Shown piece by piece: positions 36,898 to 47,200 of a stretch of 64,000 nt of DNA. Both the position numbers and the translations under genes were made by a program. The number at the start of each line of letters is the position of its first letter. The first letter of the stretch is position 1. A model generated the notes under the pieces. It was not told the DNA's origin. It ran no database searches and saw only the letters and a list, made by a program, of their open reading frames with translations. The DNA is taken from assembly GCF_030348505.1 (NCBI RefSeq), contig NZ_JAUCFJ010000002.1, positions 3,848,001-3,912,000 on the forward strand, read 5' to 3'. This DNA is from Lysinibacillus sp. G4S2 (GTDB lineage: Bacteria; Bacillota; Bacilli; Bacillales_A; Planococcaceae).

Positions 36898-36945
36898 TTA
36901 GAATTATTATAAACTAAGTGTATCAAATTATACGTCTTGTTTCAA
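36898..36945 (-). promoter_or_regulatory. hemA promoter with PerR-like box
   Basis: On the minus strand TTGAAA (36945-36940) and TACACT (36922-36917) are 17 bases apart. Directly downstream is TTATAATAATTCTAA (36912-36898), which differs from the PerR consensus TTATAATNATTATAA at one base. B. subtilis PerR is known to repress the hemAXCDBL operon, so the site is likely functional; it would be lifted by peroxide. Confidence 0.65.
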
Positions 36946-37000
36946 ATTTAATGTTTGTTCAGAACATTGTCTTTAAAGGACAGAATTGATTAATTTTAAT

Positions 37001-37150
37001 GGTTCATTCCCAAAACGTGTGGTTGATTTCCGTTCCGACCGGTCGCTTTGCCGCTGCCGCTTCGCTTTCGCTACATAAAACATTTGTTACTGTCGCTTTG
37101 CTTTTTTTCTGCAGCGAAATTGGAGCGGAGCACAACGGCAACAATAGAAC
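37001..37150. repeat. left-end fragment of the ISL3-like MITE with modules
   Basis: It starts GGTTCATTCCCAAAACGTG and TTGATTTCCGTTCCGAC like the full elements, then has GCCGCTTCGCTTTCGCTAC and a degenerate second module. The right end is not present. A 62-residue frame running out of it on the minus strand is not convincing. Confidence 0.65.
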
Positions 37151-37278
37151 TCTTTAATGAGCTGCAGTTTTGAGATTTGTCGAGAACTTTTGATTGTTTA
37201 TCGACCAACTTTATCGATTTATCGACCAACTTTTGAACAATATCAACATCTATCTTCATGCAACACTAAATTTTAACA

Positions 37279-37333
37279 TCAAAAAAGCGCGAGAAATCAA
37301 CGTTTCTTAATTGATTTCTCGCACTTTTTAGGT
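37279..37333. terminator. bidirectional intrinsic terminator
   Basis: GCGAGAAATCAA and TTGATTTCTCGC form a 12-bp stem flanked by A5 and T5, downstream of the SLH-VWA gene on the minus strand. Confidence 0.88.
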
Positions 37334-37376
37334 TTTGGCCAGTTATGTCCCAGCCACTAAAAATAACTTTTATCTA

Positions 37377-40283
37377 TTAATTTGTTATTGTCGCAGTTTT
37401 TATAGCAATGATTTTACCGTCTTTATCATATGCTACAAATTCAATTTCATCATTCACTTTGAAGTCCTGCATTGTTTGAACTGGTTTTGTTAGCATATAG
37501 ACATTATCACTACGCTTCGTCAATTCAAATTGCACATCACCACTTATGGAAGTGAAACGTACATTTACCTTTGCAACATTTGAACAATTTCCATCAATTC
37601 TAGCATTCATTGTAATATTGCCTTTGCGTAATGTAACAGTCGCTTCTTCAAATAAATCTTCAGGATTTACGCAACTTGAAGAAGATGTTTTACATAAAAT
37701 TGAGTCAATAATTTTTTGGAATACTTGATGTAATTGTAAATTATCATTCGCGTGATAATAAGCGCCACCAGTTTCAGCAGCCAACTGCGTTAAAATCGCA
37801 TCATTGACTTGTGATTTTTTGCCCATACTTACTGTATAAACTTTAACGCCTTGTTTCTTCGCATCGTTCAGTACTTTTGTCATCTTCGATTTACTTGTCT
37901 TACCATCTGATACGACAATGATAGATTTCGACGTCTTCGAATCATTTGAGAATTTAGACAGTGCTAGTTCTACACCTGCAAAAATATCTGTAGCACCCTT
38001 CTCTTTCGATGCTTTATAAAGATCTTTTTTCAATACATTTTCAGTACTGCCTTCTCCAAGTACAGTAGCTTTTGTATTAGTTTCAATAACAATATTGTTT
38101 TTAGCCTTTAGTTGTTCGATTACGTCAATCATTTTCTTACCACGATAATTCGACTGGTCACTAGCTTTCATAGAAGCAGAGTAATCAACTACGTATGCAA
38201 CCTCTGTTGCTAATGAACACGAATTTTTACTGAAGTAAGGATTAGTGAAAATTTCCTTCGTAACTGTTTTATCTTTTAGATCCTTCAATATTGTTGCATA
38301 ACGAGGATCAATTTTATTTACTAGCGTTGCTTCAACTTTAGATTTTCCATAAATGATTGAGTCGAAGTAAGCTACAGCTGTTCCAGGTCCACCTGTTTTA
38401 TCTAGATAATCTGAGGTATTTGTAACAAATGAAGCTGTTTTCTCAACACCGTTAAATTTAATTTTTACTGTTCCTTGATAGTCAGTAATAGGTTCTCCAC
38501 CTGGTCTCACTAATGTAACCATTACTTTTGTATAACGATCTTTTCCAGACGGTCTTGACGCCGCATCCGCACTTTCCTTTAATGCTTCCACTCGTTTTTT
38601 ATAGGCTTCTACTTGACCGAGTAATTTACCACCTTGGTATTTTAATAATACTGTTCGATCATAGTTACTCAAGCTTGTATAAATAGCATAAATTTTCATC
38701 ACACTATCATAATGTTCTAGCGTCAGCTGCTTTTCCTCTGGCATATATTTCATTAGTTGAATAATAGAACCAACTGGGTTAATGTTCTCAACCTGTGAGG
38801 CAATCGCATCATCAATTCCTTGAATACGATAAATCGGACGCCCATCATCTGAAATCATATACATAATTTCAATCGTCTTTTTATCATTAACAGAATCTTT
38901 TAAGCGTTGTTTAATAATCGTTTCAAATAGCCAAACTGAAATATTGTAGTTTTCAAATTGTAAAATGGCATTTTTATAACTTAGTGCAGGATATTTTTTA
39001 TCACTGCCACCATATTGTAAATAAGTATTTTCTACTTGACCTAAAGCATTCGTTACATTTGTTTGTTGTCCAATACTAAATAGCTTTTCTTCTGGATCAA
39101 TCCAATGGACGTTAATGATGTTTTCTGTAAAGAACTCCGGTAATTTTTCAAACGGTACATATGGAGGCGTTACACTTCCATTATCATCAGTATTTGCCGG
39201 ATCATACACTTGGTAATCAATGCGCATTTCTGGCTGAGGTGAGTAACGTACCTGCGCATTTAGTTTTTCACCTACAAGACATTTCATAGCAGGGTCTGTG
39301 TTGTTAATAAGTTCAAACGAAATTGTATCACGTACAGATTTTGTTAGTTTAGGTGCAATAACAATAGCAGATACAGTTGAGCCGTCTGATTGTACATTGC
39401 GAACAGCTTCGCCAGATGTGTCAACTATTTTTGCGCCATATGATGAAGTTACACGGAATGTGTAAGACTTATCATCAGGAATTGGATCTCCATTACAAGT
39501 CTTTAAAGATACAGTAATTAGCGTTGAATCTTGATCATTTGCGATTAAATCTGGTTTTTCAACTTCGATACTTTGTAGTGCATTATTAACATATTTTGGT
39601 CCAGTAAAATCACCGGAGTTATCCTTTGGCACTTCAAAGTCGGCGCTATTTGAGCCCATAAAGCCAGCAGGTAAAGTAATTTTATCGTTATCATGACCTG
39701 TTGCAGCACGTTTTAACCCTTGTACAGCAAAATTGCCGCTTTGCACACCGCGGTATAAAAATTCAGCAATATCTCCACGAGTTAGCTTTGTAGAAGGATT
39801 AAAATCGGCAAATGTCTTTTTGCCAGTGCTTCCTGTTGAAATATCGTTAGTGTATAAATATTGAACTGCCTGAGGCTCATCTAAATCTAAGCCTTTAAAT
39901 GCAGCATATATACGTGCAAACTGTCCTCGTGTAACAGCTTTTGAACGATTAGCCGTAGTGTAGGTACCACTAAACGGTAAATAAAAATCACTATAAAAAT
40001 TATAGGCTACACTGTCGTTATATGTTAGTGCATAGTTTTTATCAAGCTTTGCAAACATTACTACAAGCTCTCGCTCAGTTATCTGTTCATTAGGTAAAAA
40101 ATTATTAGCGTTATTCAATGAAAGTAAATCATTATCAACTGCCCATGAAATAGCTTTATATTTACTACTATTTGTTGGTACATCATTAATTGTCGTAGCT
40201 GCCTGAGTAACAGCTGGAGTTGCTGTCACTAAGACTAATACAAAACAAAGCAGTGATATTAATGCCTTTTTAGCATATGTCAT
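37377..40283 (-). CDS. S-layer homology and von Willebrand factor A domain surface protein
   Basis: The 968-residue protein begins with a signal peptide (basic start, hydrophobic core, cleavage after TQA-ATT near residue 28). Three SLH-type repeats follow (about 30-205; for example FLPNEQITERELVVMFAKL and FNPSTKLTRGDIAEFLYRG), which bind pyruvylated secondary cell-wall polymer. Invasin-like beta-domains follow. The C-terminal part is a VWA domain (about 695-870) with a complete MIDAS: DYSAS, the Thr in GATDIF, and the Asp in VVSDGKTSK. Four or more cysteines flank the VWA domain. It may bind matrix or partner proteins. It lies downstream of another SLH gene with a 17-base gap. Confidence 0.9.
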   Translation of the reverse strand: MTYAKKALISLLCFVLVLVTATPAVTQAATTINDVPTNSSKYKAISWAVDNDLLSLNNANNFLPNEQITERELVVMFAKLDKNYALTYNDSVAYNFYSDFYLPFSGTYTTANRSKAVTRGQFARIYAAFKGLDLDEPQAVQYLYTNDISTGSTGKKTFADFNPSTKLTRGDIAEFLYRGVQSGNFAVQGLKRAATGHDNDKITLPAGFMGSNSADFEVPKDNSGDFTGPKYVNNALQSIEVEKPDLIANDQDSTLITVSLKTCNGDPIPDDKSYTFRVTSSYGAKIVDTSGEAVRNVQSDGSTVSAIVIAPKLTKSVRDTISFELINNTDPAMKCLVGEKLNAQVRYSPQPEMRIDYQVYDPANTDDNGSVTPPYVPFEKLPEFFTENIINVHWIDPEEKLFSIGQQTNVTNALGQVENTYLQYGGSDKKYPALSYKNAILQFENYNISVWLFETIIKQRLKDSVNDKKTIEIMYMISDDGRPIYRIQGIDDAIASQVENINPVGSIIQLMKYMPEEKQLTLEHYDSVMKIYAIYTSLSNYDRTVLLKYQGGKLLGQVEAYKKRVEALKESADAASRPSGKDRYTKVMVTLVRPGGEPITDYQGTVKIKFNGVEKTASFVTNTSDYLDKTGGPGTAVAYFDSIIYGKSKVEATLVNKIDPRYATILKDLKDKTVTKEIFTNPYFSKNSCSLATEVAYVVDYSASMKASDQSNYRGKKMIDVIEQLKAKNNIVIETNTKATVLGEGSTENVLKKDLYKASKEKGATDIFAGVELALSKFSNDSKTSKSIIVVSDGKTSKSKMTKVLNDAKKQGVKVYTVSMGKKSQVNDAILTQLAAETGGAYYHANDNLQLHQVFQKIIDSILCKTSSSSCVNPEDLFEEATVTLRKGNITMNARIDGNCSNVAKVNVRFTSISGDVQFELTKRSDNVYMLTKPVQTMQDFKVNDEIEFVAYDKDGKIIAIKTATITN

Positions 40284-40300
40284 TTGTTTCAGTCCTTTCT

Positions 40301-41752
40301 TTAGTTAAAGAACAAGATGTCATCGCGATAGTTTTGTTTTAAGTCGTTTTCTAAATAATTTAAGAAACGTTCCAGCACTACAGATGCTTGTGCTCGCGTT
40401 AACGGTTGGTTTGGATTAAATCGACCTGTTACAGGGTCACCATTCATTAAACCTAATTCATTCGCAATGTAAATACCATCTTTAGCGTATGATGGAATTT
40501 GCGCATCATCCGTAAATTTTGTTACATAACCTGGGTCTGGTGCTTTGTTTTCAAGCCCTAATGCACGAACAAAAATCGTAGCGGCTTGGGCACGTGTAAT
40601 TGGATTATCTGGTTTAAAATACTCTGGCGTCACACCTTTAATAATTCCTTTATTGACTGCAGATTCAATATAGGCATAATCTTTTGTAGAACGTTTCACA
40701 TCTTTAAACACACTTGTAGCCGTTGTTTTTTTCGATTTATTATCTTCCATAACGCGCAAGTCAACTGCCTTACCAATTGCCGTAGTAAAATCAATTCTCT
40801 TCATTGGTGTATTTGGTGAGAAGAAGTTACTTGCATCAGAGTAAATACCTAAAGAGTATAATTTTTCAATAGCATTCTTAGCGTAATGATTTGTTAAATC
40901 ACGGAACTTTGGAATGATTAAACGTTCAATTGTTGGCATATATTCTTTGCCTAAGTCAACTTTACCTTTTTGTCCAGAGCCTAAATCATACGTATATTCA
41001 GAAATAACATCCTTTTCACTGACAACCGCATAACCACCGTCAAAGCTCCCTAAACTCCCTAGGTTTTCTTCATAGTTTAGTACACGTGATTTGCTTGTAG
41101 ATAAACGATTTTTCACATGGCTTGTCTTTCCATCACTATAATTATATACAGCTTCTGTAATTTGCGTTTCTGTTGCTCCCCAGAAGTTTTCATAGCCAGC
41201 ATGACGACTATCAGTATCAATCGTTATAGTATTATTGACTGTATTTTTCCCAGTCCCAGTCTGATAAGCATATGTTTTTCTCGAAATTACATTGCCTGAG
41301 TAATAATCAGAGGCTGCGCGATTGTCCGTTACTGTGCCTTGAGAAAATTGGTAATCTACCAATGTGTATGTAGTTTTCCCAACGACAATTTTCTCTGTAT
41401 ATTTTTTCACTACACCATTAGATGTCTTTTGACCAATCGAAGCATGATCCACTACATCTGATTCATATGCAATATTTCTTGTCAGTGTAGCACCGTTACT
41501 TGCTGTTAACTTTAAACTATGTGTTTCAGTTAACTTTCCTTTAGATTCTTTTTGTGTGATTTTAATGTCTTTACTAGTGCCTTTAAATATAATAGGTGTT
41601 CCTGTAAGAAAAACAGCTTCCTCATATGTATATTCATTTTTTACTGCACCTGTTGTTTCTAATGTGGCAGCTGATGCATTTACTGGTTTAGTAACTCCAA
41701 TAAGTACAAAAGCAAGAACAACTAACATTAATTTAGATAAATATTTTCGCAT
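40301..41752 (-). CDS. SLH-domain surface protein
   Basis: This 483-residue protein has a signal peptide (MRKYLSKLMLVVLAFVLIG to cleavage near ASA), a beta-rich central region of unknown fold with many Thr and Tyr (for example TYTLVDYQFSQGTV), and three C-terminal SLH repeats (about 290-470; PMKRIDFTTAIGKAVDL, PITRAQAATIFVRALGL, PLTRAQASVVLERFLNY). ATG at 41752 is favoured over 41788 because the hydrophobic signal follows it and GAGGGG lies upstream. The SLH part would anchor it to cell-wall polymer. It is immediately upstream of the SLH-VWA gene, so the two are probably co-expressed. Confidence 0.9.
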   Translation of the reverse strand: MRKYLSKLMLVVLAFVLIGVTKPVNASAATLETTGAVKNEYTYEEAVFLTGTPIIFKGTSKDIKITQKESKGKLTETHSLKLTASNGATLTRNIAYESDVVDHASIGQKTSNGVVKKYTEKIVVGKTTYTLVDYQFSQGTVTDNRAASDYYSGNVISRKTYAYQTGTGKNTVNNTITIDTDSRHAGYENFWGATETQITEAVYNYSDGKTSHVKNRLSTSKSRVLNYEENLGSLGSFDGGYAVVSEKDVISEYTYDLGSGQKGKVDLGKEYMPTIERLIIPKFRDLTNHYAKNAIEKLYSLGIYSDASNFFSPNTPMKRIDFTTAIGKAVDLRVMEDNKSKKTTATSVFKDVKRSTKDYAYIESAVNKGIIKGVTPEYFKPDNPITRAQAATIFVRALGLENKAPDPGYVTKFTDDAQIPSYAKDGIYIANELGLMNGDPVTGRFNPNQPLTRAQASVVLERFLNYLENDLKQNYRDDILFFN

Positions 41753-41834
41753 TCGTTGTTGTGTCCCCTCTCTTTCATTCAAATGCATAGTTCATATACA
41801 AAGTTGTCAAATATGTTATTCAAATCAAGTTTAA

Positions 41835-41915
41835 AATCTGCTCGTCTTCTGCAAGTACGCTCAAGCATTTTACGTAGCTAAAATTGAGCATACTATTTGC
41901 AGAAGATTTGCAGAT
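41835..41915 (-). terminator. long imperfect hairpin after the 557-residue secreted protein gene
   Basis: AATCTGC, TCTTCTGCAA and GCTCAA on one side pair with TTGAGC, TTGCAGAAGA and GCAGATT on the other, in register and with small internal loops; TTTTAAACTTGATTT follows on the minus strand. It is a probable terminator and separates this gene from the SLH pair. Confidence 0.65.
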
Positions 41916-41924
41916 TCTATTTTT

Positions 41925-43598
41925 TTAATCAACTAATATAAAATGAGCTTTGACAAAACGATCCGATAATACTACTAAACGATCAGATGGTTTTAAATCA
42001 GATGGCTGAATTACTTTACCAGCTTTAATAATCGTAGCTTGGTTAATGTTCATATCCATCATTTCCCCAGCTTCATACCAACGGCCATTTTGCCATTGAC
42101 TAACGCTCTTTACATTAATCGTAGCTGGATAAGTCGATTTTACTGACTGTAGTTTACCAGTTAACATCAATGGTGCAACAGGCTTAGCTTTATTAAGAAT
42201 ATGAAGAGCCTGTACATGTCCATCTTTCACATAGAAATAACCATATTCACCTTCAGATAAATGAAGCTCAATATCAGGAACTACACTATATATTTTGTTG
42301 CCATCATCGACTATTGCCTTCGTTGAATTACTAACTGATAGTACAGTACGATCTGTTTTCTTGAAAACATTTGACTCAATCTTCATTGCGTCATCAATTT
42401 CAATTAAATAGCCGTCCGCTTGTGATAAACGTCCATAATATAATTCATGACCTGCTAAGTTTGGTGACATAAAGCTATCACTTGTCACTTGTACAACTTG
42501 TGCATAATGATCGCGTGCAGCACCATCTGAAACAACAAATGCCGTACCATAAGCCATCAATCCAGTAGGCTCGATTAAACGACCATTTCGAATTAATATC
42601 GTTCCATCGTGGAAGTACAATGTACCTGCCGATTTAAGTTTTAATAATTGATAGTCTGTATCGACAGAAAGCATAGGCTCATAATACGTTCGCTCGTTAT
42701 TTTTCAAAACAACGATCTTCTCAATGACTTCTTTACCGAATTGTTTAACGGTCGCATAGTATGCTTCACTACCAATGTAATTTTTCAGCTGACCTTTTTC
42801 AATCTTTGTATTTCCAACATAAATAGGTACCTTTGATGAAAAATCCATCGTTGATAAAGCTGTTGATGTGCTTGAGCCAAATTGCCAATTTACAAATGCA
42901 TTTTGATTTTTGACAGTTAACTTATTTGTATTGGCATTAACTGCTTGTATTTCACCTTTATAAAGGTTTTCAACTAATGTACCTGTCTCACTAATTTCTA
43001 TTTTTGTGACAATAGATGTGTTTTGATTTTTAAGATTAAGCTTTACACGATCCCCTACGTACAGTGCACTAATATCTACAGCCGAAGAGTTCTTTTGATA
43101 GCTTGTATCTTTATTTATATAGTAGGTTGTTTCCCCCCCAATATCTGGCTTCATCGTAATGAATAACCCATTTGGATCAATACTTGTCACTACTCCAGCA
43201 ATTTTTTTAGCATTTTGTCCAACTGGTGTAGTTTCTTTTTCTGTTTCTTTTTCTGTTGTAATATTGGAAGTACCTCGAAGCTCAACAACACTTCGAAGGG
43301 AAATATCCGCTTCTACTTTCATCCCCATCTTAAAGCCTTCAATTGTTGTTACTGTATTATTAATATACAAGCGGGCATTATCATTTATATTGTATGTTAT
43401 TGTCTGACCGCTATCATTTTGCAAAGTAATTTTACTAAGCTTTTTTTCTACTACTCCGTTAGAATTTGCATATTCTGAAAATGTTACATCAACAAAAGTC
43501 CCAGTCACCATTTGCGCAGCATTAGCTGTTTGACTTGATGAAAATCCGAGAACCGTTAGAAATAAAATCAGTAGTATGTATGAAACCTTCTTCAACAA
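41925..43598 (-). CDS. secreted protein of unknown function, 557 residues
   Basis: A clear signal peptide (LLILFLTVLGFSSSQTANAA) is followed by about 530 residues of beta-rich sequence without membrane anchor or SLH repeats. Repeated short OB-like units are visible: VTGTFVDVTF, IAGVVTSIDPNGLF, YKGEIQAVNANTNKL and LTGKLQSVKSTY each start a strand-turn-strand segment. This suggests four or so related modules, but I do not recognise the family. It lies upstream of the SLH pair and is likely part of the same cell-surface locus. Confidence 0.8.
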   Translation of the reverse strand: MLKKVSYILLILFLTVLGFSSSQTANAAQMVTGTFVDVTFSEYANSNGVVEKKLSKITLQNDSGQTITYNINDNARLYINNTVTTIEGFKMGMKVEADISLRSVVELRGTSNITTEKETEKETTPVGQNAKKIAGVVTSIDPNGLFITMKPDIGGETTYYINKDTSYQKNSSAVDISALYVGDRVKLNLKNQNTSIVTKIEISETGTLVENLYKGEIQAVNANTNKLTVKNQNAFVNWQFGSSTSTALSTMDFSSKVPIYVGNTKIEKGQLKNYIGSEAYYATVKQFGKEVIEKIVVLKNNERTYYEPMLSVDTDYQLLKLKSAGTLYFHDGTILIRNGRLIEPTGLMAYGTAFVVSDGAARDHYAQVVQVTSDSFMSPNLAGHELYYGRLSQADGYLIEIDDAMKIESNVFKKTDRTVLSVSNSTKAIVDDGNKIYSVVPDIELHLSEGEYGYFYVKDGHVQALHILNKAKPVAPLMLTGKLQSVKSTYPATINVKSVSQWQNGRWYEAGEMMDMNINQATIIKAGKVIQPSDLKPSDRLVVLSDRFVKAHFILVD

Positions 43599-43721
43599 AT
43601 CCCGCCTCCTTTAAAATTTGGTTATTTATAAATAGTATATCGTACTATTGGTAGTTTTTCCTAGTCAAAAAGTTACAATTTAGCGCATTGTACTTTCTTT
43701 ATAACAGCTACCATTAGACAT

Positions 43722-43760
43722 AAAGATAGAGGTAGCTTCTAAATTCAAGCTACCTTTTCC
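43722..43760 (-). terminator. probable terminator after the YjfB-like gene
   Basis: GGTAGCTT and AAGCTACC enclose GAATTTAG, followed by TCTATCTTTA on the minus strand; the T-tract is interrupted. Confidence 0.6.
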
Positions 43761-43765
43761 CCCCA

Positions 43766-43939
43766 TTACACTTGAATGTCAATTGTATGTCCGGATGTCG
43801 GATGTGGAGCATCTAACATTTCAACTAACTGTTCTGAATTTTGTTGTTGCATATCCATAGCTTGCTTTGTTACAGCTAGCGATACATTTTGCATTAAAGT
43901 CGTTTGGTTCATTGCAATTGATAAAGCCGCGATATCCAT
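43766..43939 (-). CDS. YjfB-like small protein (putative motility family)
   Basis: The 57-residue product starts MDIAALSIAMNQTTLMQNVS and ends with PHPTSGHTIDIQV, the pattern of the YjfB family, linked by name to motility though without proven role. ATG at 43939 lies six bases after GGAGGTG; the GTG at 43948 is part of that site. It stands alone between the surface-protein locus and engB. Confidence 0.8.
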   Translation of the reverse strand: MDIAALSIAMNQTTLMQNVSLAVTKQAMDMQQQNSEQLVEMLDAPHPTSGHTIDIQV

Positions 43940-44007
43940 ATAGTCCACCTCCTATCTGATTTATCGGTCAAATGTTTCAATCATCAAGCGATTTTCTCCA
44001 TTTTTAA

Positions 44008-44057
44008 ACAAAAAAACATCTACTGTCCTAAATATTAGACGCAATAGATGTTCTTTT
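44008..44057 (-). terminator. intrinsic terminator of engB
   Basis: AACATCTA and TAGATGTT flank a 23-base loop and are followed by T7 on the minus strand, just after the engB stop. Confidence 0.75.
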
Positions 44058-44058
44058 A

Positions 44059-44640
44059 TTACATTTTATTTTCGATCGTACGCCAAGCTTCTTCAAAGCC
44101 AATCCCTTTTTCTGAAGAAAAAACAATAATTGGATCAGTTTTCGCCATATCCAACGTTTCTTTCACGATTTTTTTATGCTTATCCCATTTACCTTTTGGA
44201 ATTTTATCTGCCTTTGTTGCAATGACAATACAAGGAATATTGTAATGCTTTAAAAAATCATACATCATGCAATCATCATCTGTAGGGGGATGACGCAAAT
44301 CAATAATTTGTACGACTGCCTTTAATTCATTACGCCCTGTGAGATAGCGCTCAATCATTTTCCCCCATGCTTCACGCTCAGTCTTTGAAACCTTTGCATA
44401 ACCATAGCCCGGAACATCTACGAAAAACAATTGCTCCTCGATTTTGTAAAAATTCAGTGTTTGTGTTTTTCCGGGCTTAGAAGAAATACGTGCTAAAGCT
44501 TTACGACCGATCATTCGGTTAATGAAGGAAGATTTCCCTACATTTGAACGACCGGCTAGTGCAAATTCTGGCAGTCCATCTTCTGGATATTGGTCCGGTC
44601 TTACAGCACTTATGACCATTTCGACATTATGGACTTTCAT
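44059..44640 (-). CDS. engB: ribosome biogenesis GTPase YsxC/EngB
   Basis: This essential GTPase assists 50S subunit assembly. The 193-residue protein has G1 [13 protein letters not shown] (about 29-41), the G2 Thr in [10 protein letters not shown]3 DVPGYG and G4 TKADK (about 144-148). ATG at 44640 lies 11 bases after GGAGG and four bases after the lonA stop, so it is coupled to lonA. The lonA-engB-hemA neighbourhood is that of B. subtilis, with the surface-protein genes inserted between engB and hemA here. Confidence 0.96.
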   Translation of the reverse strand: MKVHNVEMVISAVRPDQYPEDGLPEFALAGRSNVGKSSFINRMIGRKALARISSKPGKTQTLNFYKIEEQLFFVDVPGYGYAKVSKTEREAWGKMIERYLTGRNELKAVVQIIDLRHPPTDDDCMMYDFLKHYNIPCIVIATKADKIPKGKWDKHKKIVKETLDMAKTDPIIVFSSEKGIGFEEAWRTIENKM

Positions 44641-44644
44641 TTTC

Positions 44645-46969
44645 TTAAAAACCTCCGTCCAGTGCATGGGCTAATACTTCGTCAGCCGATGACACTAGTT
44701 TAAATGTTAGTTGTTCGCGTACACTTTCAGGAATATCCTCAATATCTCGCTCATTATCTTTTGGACAAATAATTGTCGTTAAGCCTGCTCGATGTGCACT
44801 GAGTGTTTTTTCCTTTAAGCCACCAATCGGCAACACACGCCCGCGTAATGTAATCTCACCCGTCATGCCAACCTCACGACGTATTGGACGAAGTAAAATT
44901 GCGGAAACAATTGCGGTTGCCATTGTAATACCTGCAGAAGGTCCATCTTTTGGTACAGCTCCTTCAGGAACGTGAATATGAATATCATGTGTTTCAAAAT
45001 ATTCTGCATCCACTTTTAGCTCTTCCATCTTTGTACGAACATACGATAAAGCCGTTTGAGCAGATTCCTTCATGACATCGCCTAGTTTCCCAGTTAGCTG
45101 CAATTTTCCTTTACCAGGTGTTAATGATACCTCAATTTGTAATGTATCACCACCCACAGTTGTATAAGCAAGCCCAGTAGCTACCCCGACTTGATTTTCC
45201 TTCTCTGCTTGTCCATAACGGAAGCGATGTTTGCCAATTAACTCTTCTAATAACTTTGAGTTAACGGTTACTCGTTTTTTCTCACCAGAAACGATAATCT
45301 TAGCGATTTTACGACATAGAGTTGCGATTTGACGCTCTAGTCCTCGGACACCTGCTTCACGTGTATAATAACGAATAATATCTACTACCGCTTCATCTTT
45401 AATGATAACCTGCGTTTTTTTCAAGCCATGCTCTTTTAATTGTTTTGGTATTAAATGATTTTTCGTAATTTGCACCTTTTCAATTTCTGTATAGCCGGCA
45501 ATTGAAATTACTTCCATACGATCTAGTAACGGCCCTGGGATTGAACTTAAATCATTGGCAGTTGCAATAAATAATACATTTGATAAATCATAAGGTTCTT
45601 CGATGTAATGATCACTAAATGTATTGTTTTGGGCTGGATCTAAAACTTCAAGCATTGCTGCTGCAGGATCACCCCTGAAATCATTAGACATTTTATCAAT
45701 TTCGTCTAGTAAAAACACAGGATTAATCGTCCCTGCCTTTTTCATACCTTGGATAATACGGCCCGGCATAGCCCCAACATACGTACGACGATGACCTCGA
45801 ATTTCTGATTCGTCACGTACCCCACCTAATGAAAGACGGTAAAAATTGCGATCCAAGCTTTCTGCAATAGATCGAGCTAATGACGTTTTACCGACACCAG
45901 GAGGGCCAGCTAAACATAATATTGGACCACGTAACGATTGTTTCAACTGACGTACAGCTAAATATTCTAATATTCGTTCTTTTACTTTTTCTAATCCGTC
46001 ATGATCACGATTTAAAATATTCTCTGCATGTTCGATATTCATGCGATCCTCAGTCGCATTTGTCCATGGTAGTGATACAATCCAATCAATGTAATTTCGG
46101 ATTACGCCACTTTCTGCACTAGCTGCTGGTAACTTTTCATAGCGATCTAACTCTTTAAGCACTGCTTCCTTCGTTGATTCAGGCATTCCTATTTCATCAA
46201 TACGCTTACGTAATTCAGCTACTTCACCAGTTTTTCCTTCACGATCTCCTAGCTCTGTTTGAATAGCTTTCATTTGTTCACGTAAATAATATTCTTTTTG
46301 CGTACGTTCCATAGATTGCTTAACTTTTGAATTAATTTTCTTCTCAAGATCAAGCACTTCTTGCTCATCATGCAAACGAATAATTAAATGATCTAAACGT
46401 TTCTTGGCATTGAGCATCTCCAATACTTCTTGTTTATCAGCAATCTTAAATGGCAAATGTGATGCAATGATGTCTGCTAAACGTCCTGGCTCTTCAATAT
46501 CTGCAACAGTACTAATGGTTTCAGTTGTTATCTTATTGGAGGCTTTCGCGTATTTTTCGAAATACGTTAACAACGTACGCATTAAAGCCTGTGTTTCAAC
46601 ATCCTTATCGATCGTTTCCTCTTTAACATCGATGTCAACAACCGTATATTTTTCCAACGCTTGATAGTTACTCCATGTAGCACGTGCTACACCTTCCACT
46701 AAAATACGCAGTGTTCCATTCGGTAATTTTAGCATCTGTTTGACATATGCAATCGTACCAATTGTATATAAATCTTGCTCTTCAGGCTGTTCATCATGCA
46801 TCTCTTTTTGTGTTACCAATACTATCAATTGGTCCTCTAACATTGCTTGTTCTAGCGCTGCTACAGAACGATTTCTACCCACATCAATATGTAACACCAT
46901 CGACGGGTATACTAAAAGTCCACGTAAAGGCAATAATGGTACATTTGTTGTTTTTTGTATTGTCACCAT
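44645..46969 (-). CDS. lon: ATP-dependent protease LonA
   Basis: LonA is a soluble AAA+ protease that degrades damaged and regulatory proteins. The 774-residue length equals B. subtilis LonA. The N-terminal substrate domain starts [20 protein letters not shown]; Walker A is [11 protein letters not shown] (about 352-362), Walker [10 protein letters not shown], and the Ser-Lys protease centre is in [16 protein letters not shown] at 46969 follows GGAGGTG; a frame to 47044 is unsupported. lonB, which sits between clpX and lonA in B. subtilis, is absent. Confidence 0.97.
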   Translation of the reverse strand: MVTIQKTTNVPLLPLRGLLVYPSMVLHIDVGRNRSVAALEQAMLEDQLIVLVTQKEMHDEQPEEQDLYTIGTIAYVKQMLKLPNGTLRILVEGVARATWSNYQALEKYTVVDIDVKEETIDKDVETQALMRTLLTYFEKYAKASNKITTETISTVADIEEPGRLADIIASHLPFKIADKQEVLEMLNAKKRLDHLIIRLHDEQEVLDLEKKINSKVKQSMERTQKEYYLREQMKAIQTELGDREGKTGEVAELRKRIDEIGMPESTKEAVLKELDRYEKLPAASAESGVIRNYIDWIVSLPWTNATEDRMNIEHAENILNRDHDGLEKVKERILEYLAVRQLKQSLRGPILCLAGPPGVGKTSLARSIAESLDRNFYRLSLGGVRDESEIRGHRRTYVGAMPGRIIQGMKKAGTINPVFLLDEIDKMSNDFRGDPAAAMLEVLDPAQNNTFSDHYIEEPYDLSNVLFIATANDLSSIPGPLLDRMEVISIAGYTEIEKVQITKNHLIPKQLKEHGLKKTQVIIKDEAVVDIIRYYTREAGVRGLERQIATLCRKIAKIIVSGEKKRVTVNSKLLEELIGKHRFRYGQAEKENQVGVATGLAYTTVGGDTLQIEVSLTPGKGKLQLTGKLGDVMKESAQTALSYVRTKMEELKVDAEYFETHDIHIHVPEGAVPKDGPSAGITMATAIVSAILLRPIRREVGMTGEITLRGRVLPIGGLKEKTLSAHRAGLTTIICPKDNERDIEDIPESVREQLTFKLVSSADEVLAHALDGGF

Positions 46970-47107
46970 GCGGGTATTCACCTCCGTCAAAATTTTCTTG
47001 TTCACATCCCGCGTTACTAGTATGTGTCTAAAAAGCCGATTCACACTAGTTTATCAAGCGAGCCAAAAATTTCATCTAATTACAGTCAGCTTTATGTACG
47101 AATGAAT

Positions 47108-47160
47108 AAAAAGCTGACTGTCGATATGTGCGAATATTGCACAATCGAAGTCAGCTAAAT
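47108..47160 (-). terminator. intrinsic terminator of clpX
   Basis: AGCTGACT...TCGAT...GTGC pairs with GCAC...ATCGA...AGTCAGCT around a short loop, followed by T5 on the minus strand. It separates clpX from lonA. Confidence 0.82.
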
Positions 47161-47200
47161 TACTCTTTATCTCATAACAATAGACAGCAACGCCTGTTCG

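Noticed and set aside
37071..37259. 62-residue minus-strand frame with Lys-Leu-Val-Asp-Lys repeats
   Set aside because: No ribosome binding site, and its C-terminal half is read out of a MITE relic. A degraded coiled-coil gene is possible but not supported.
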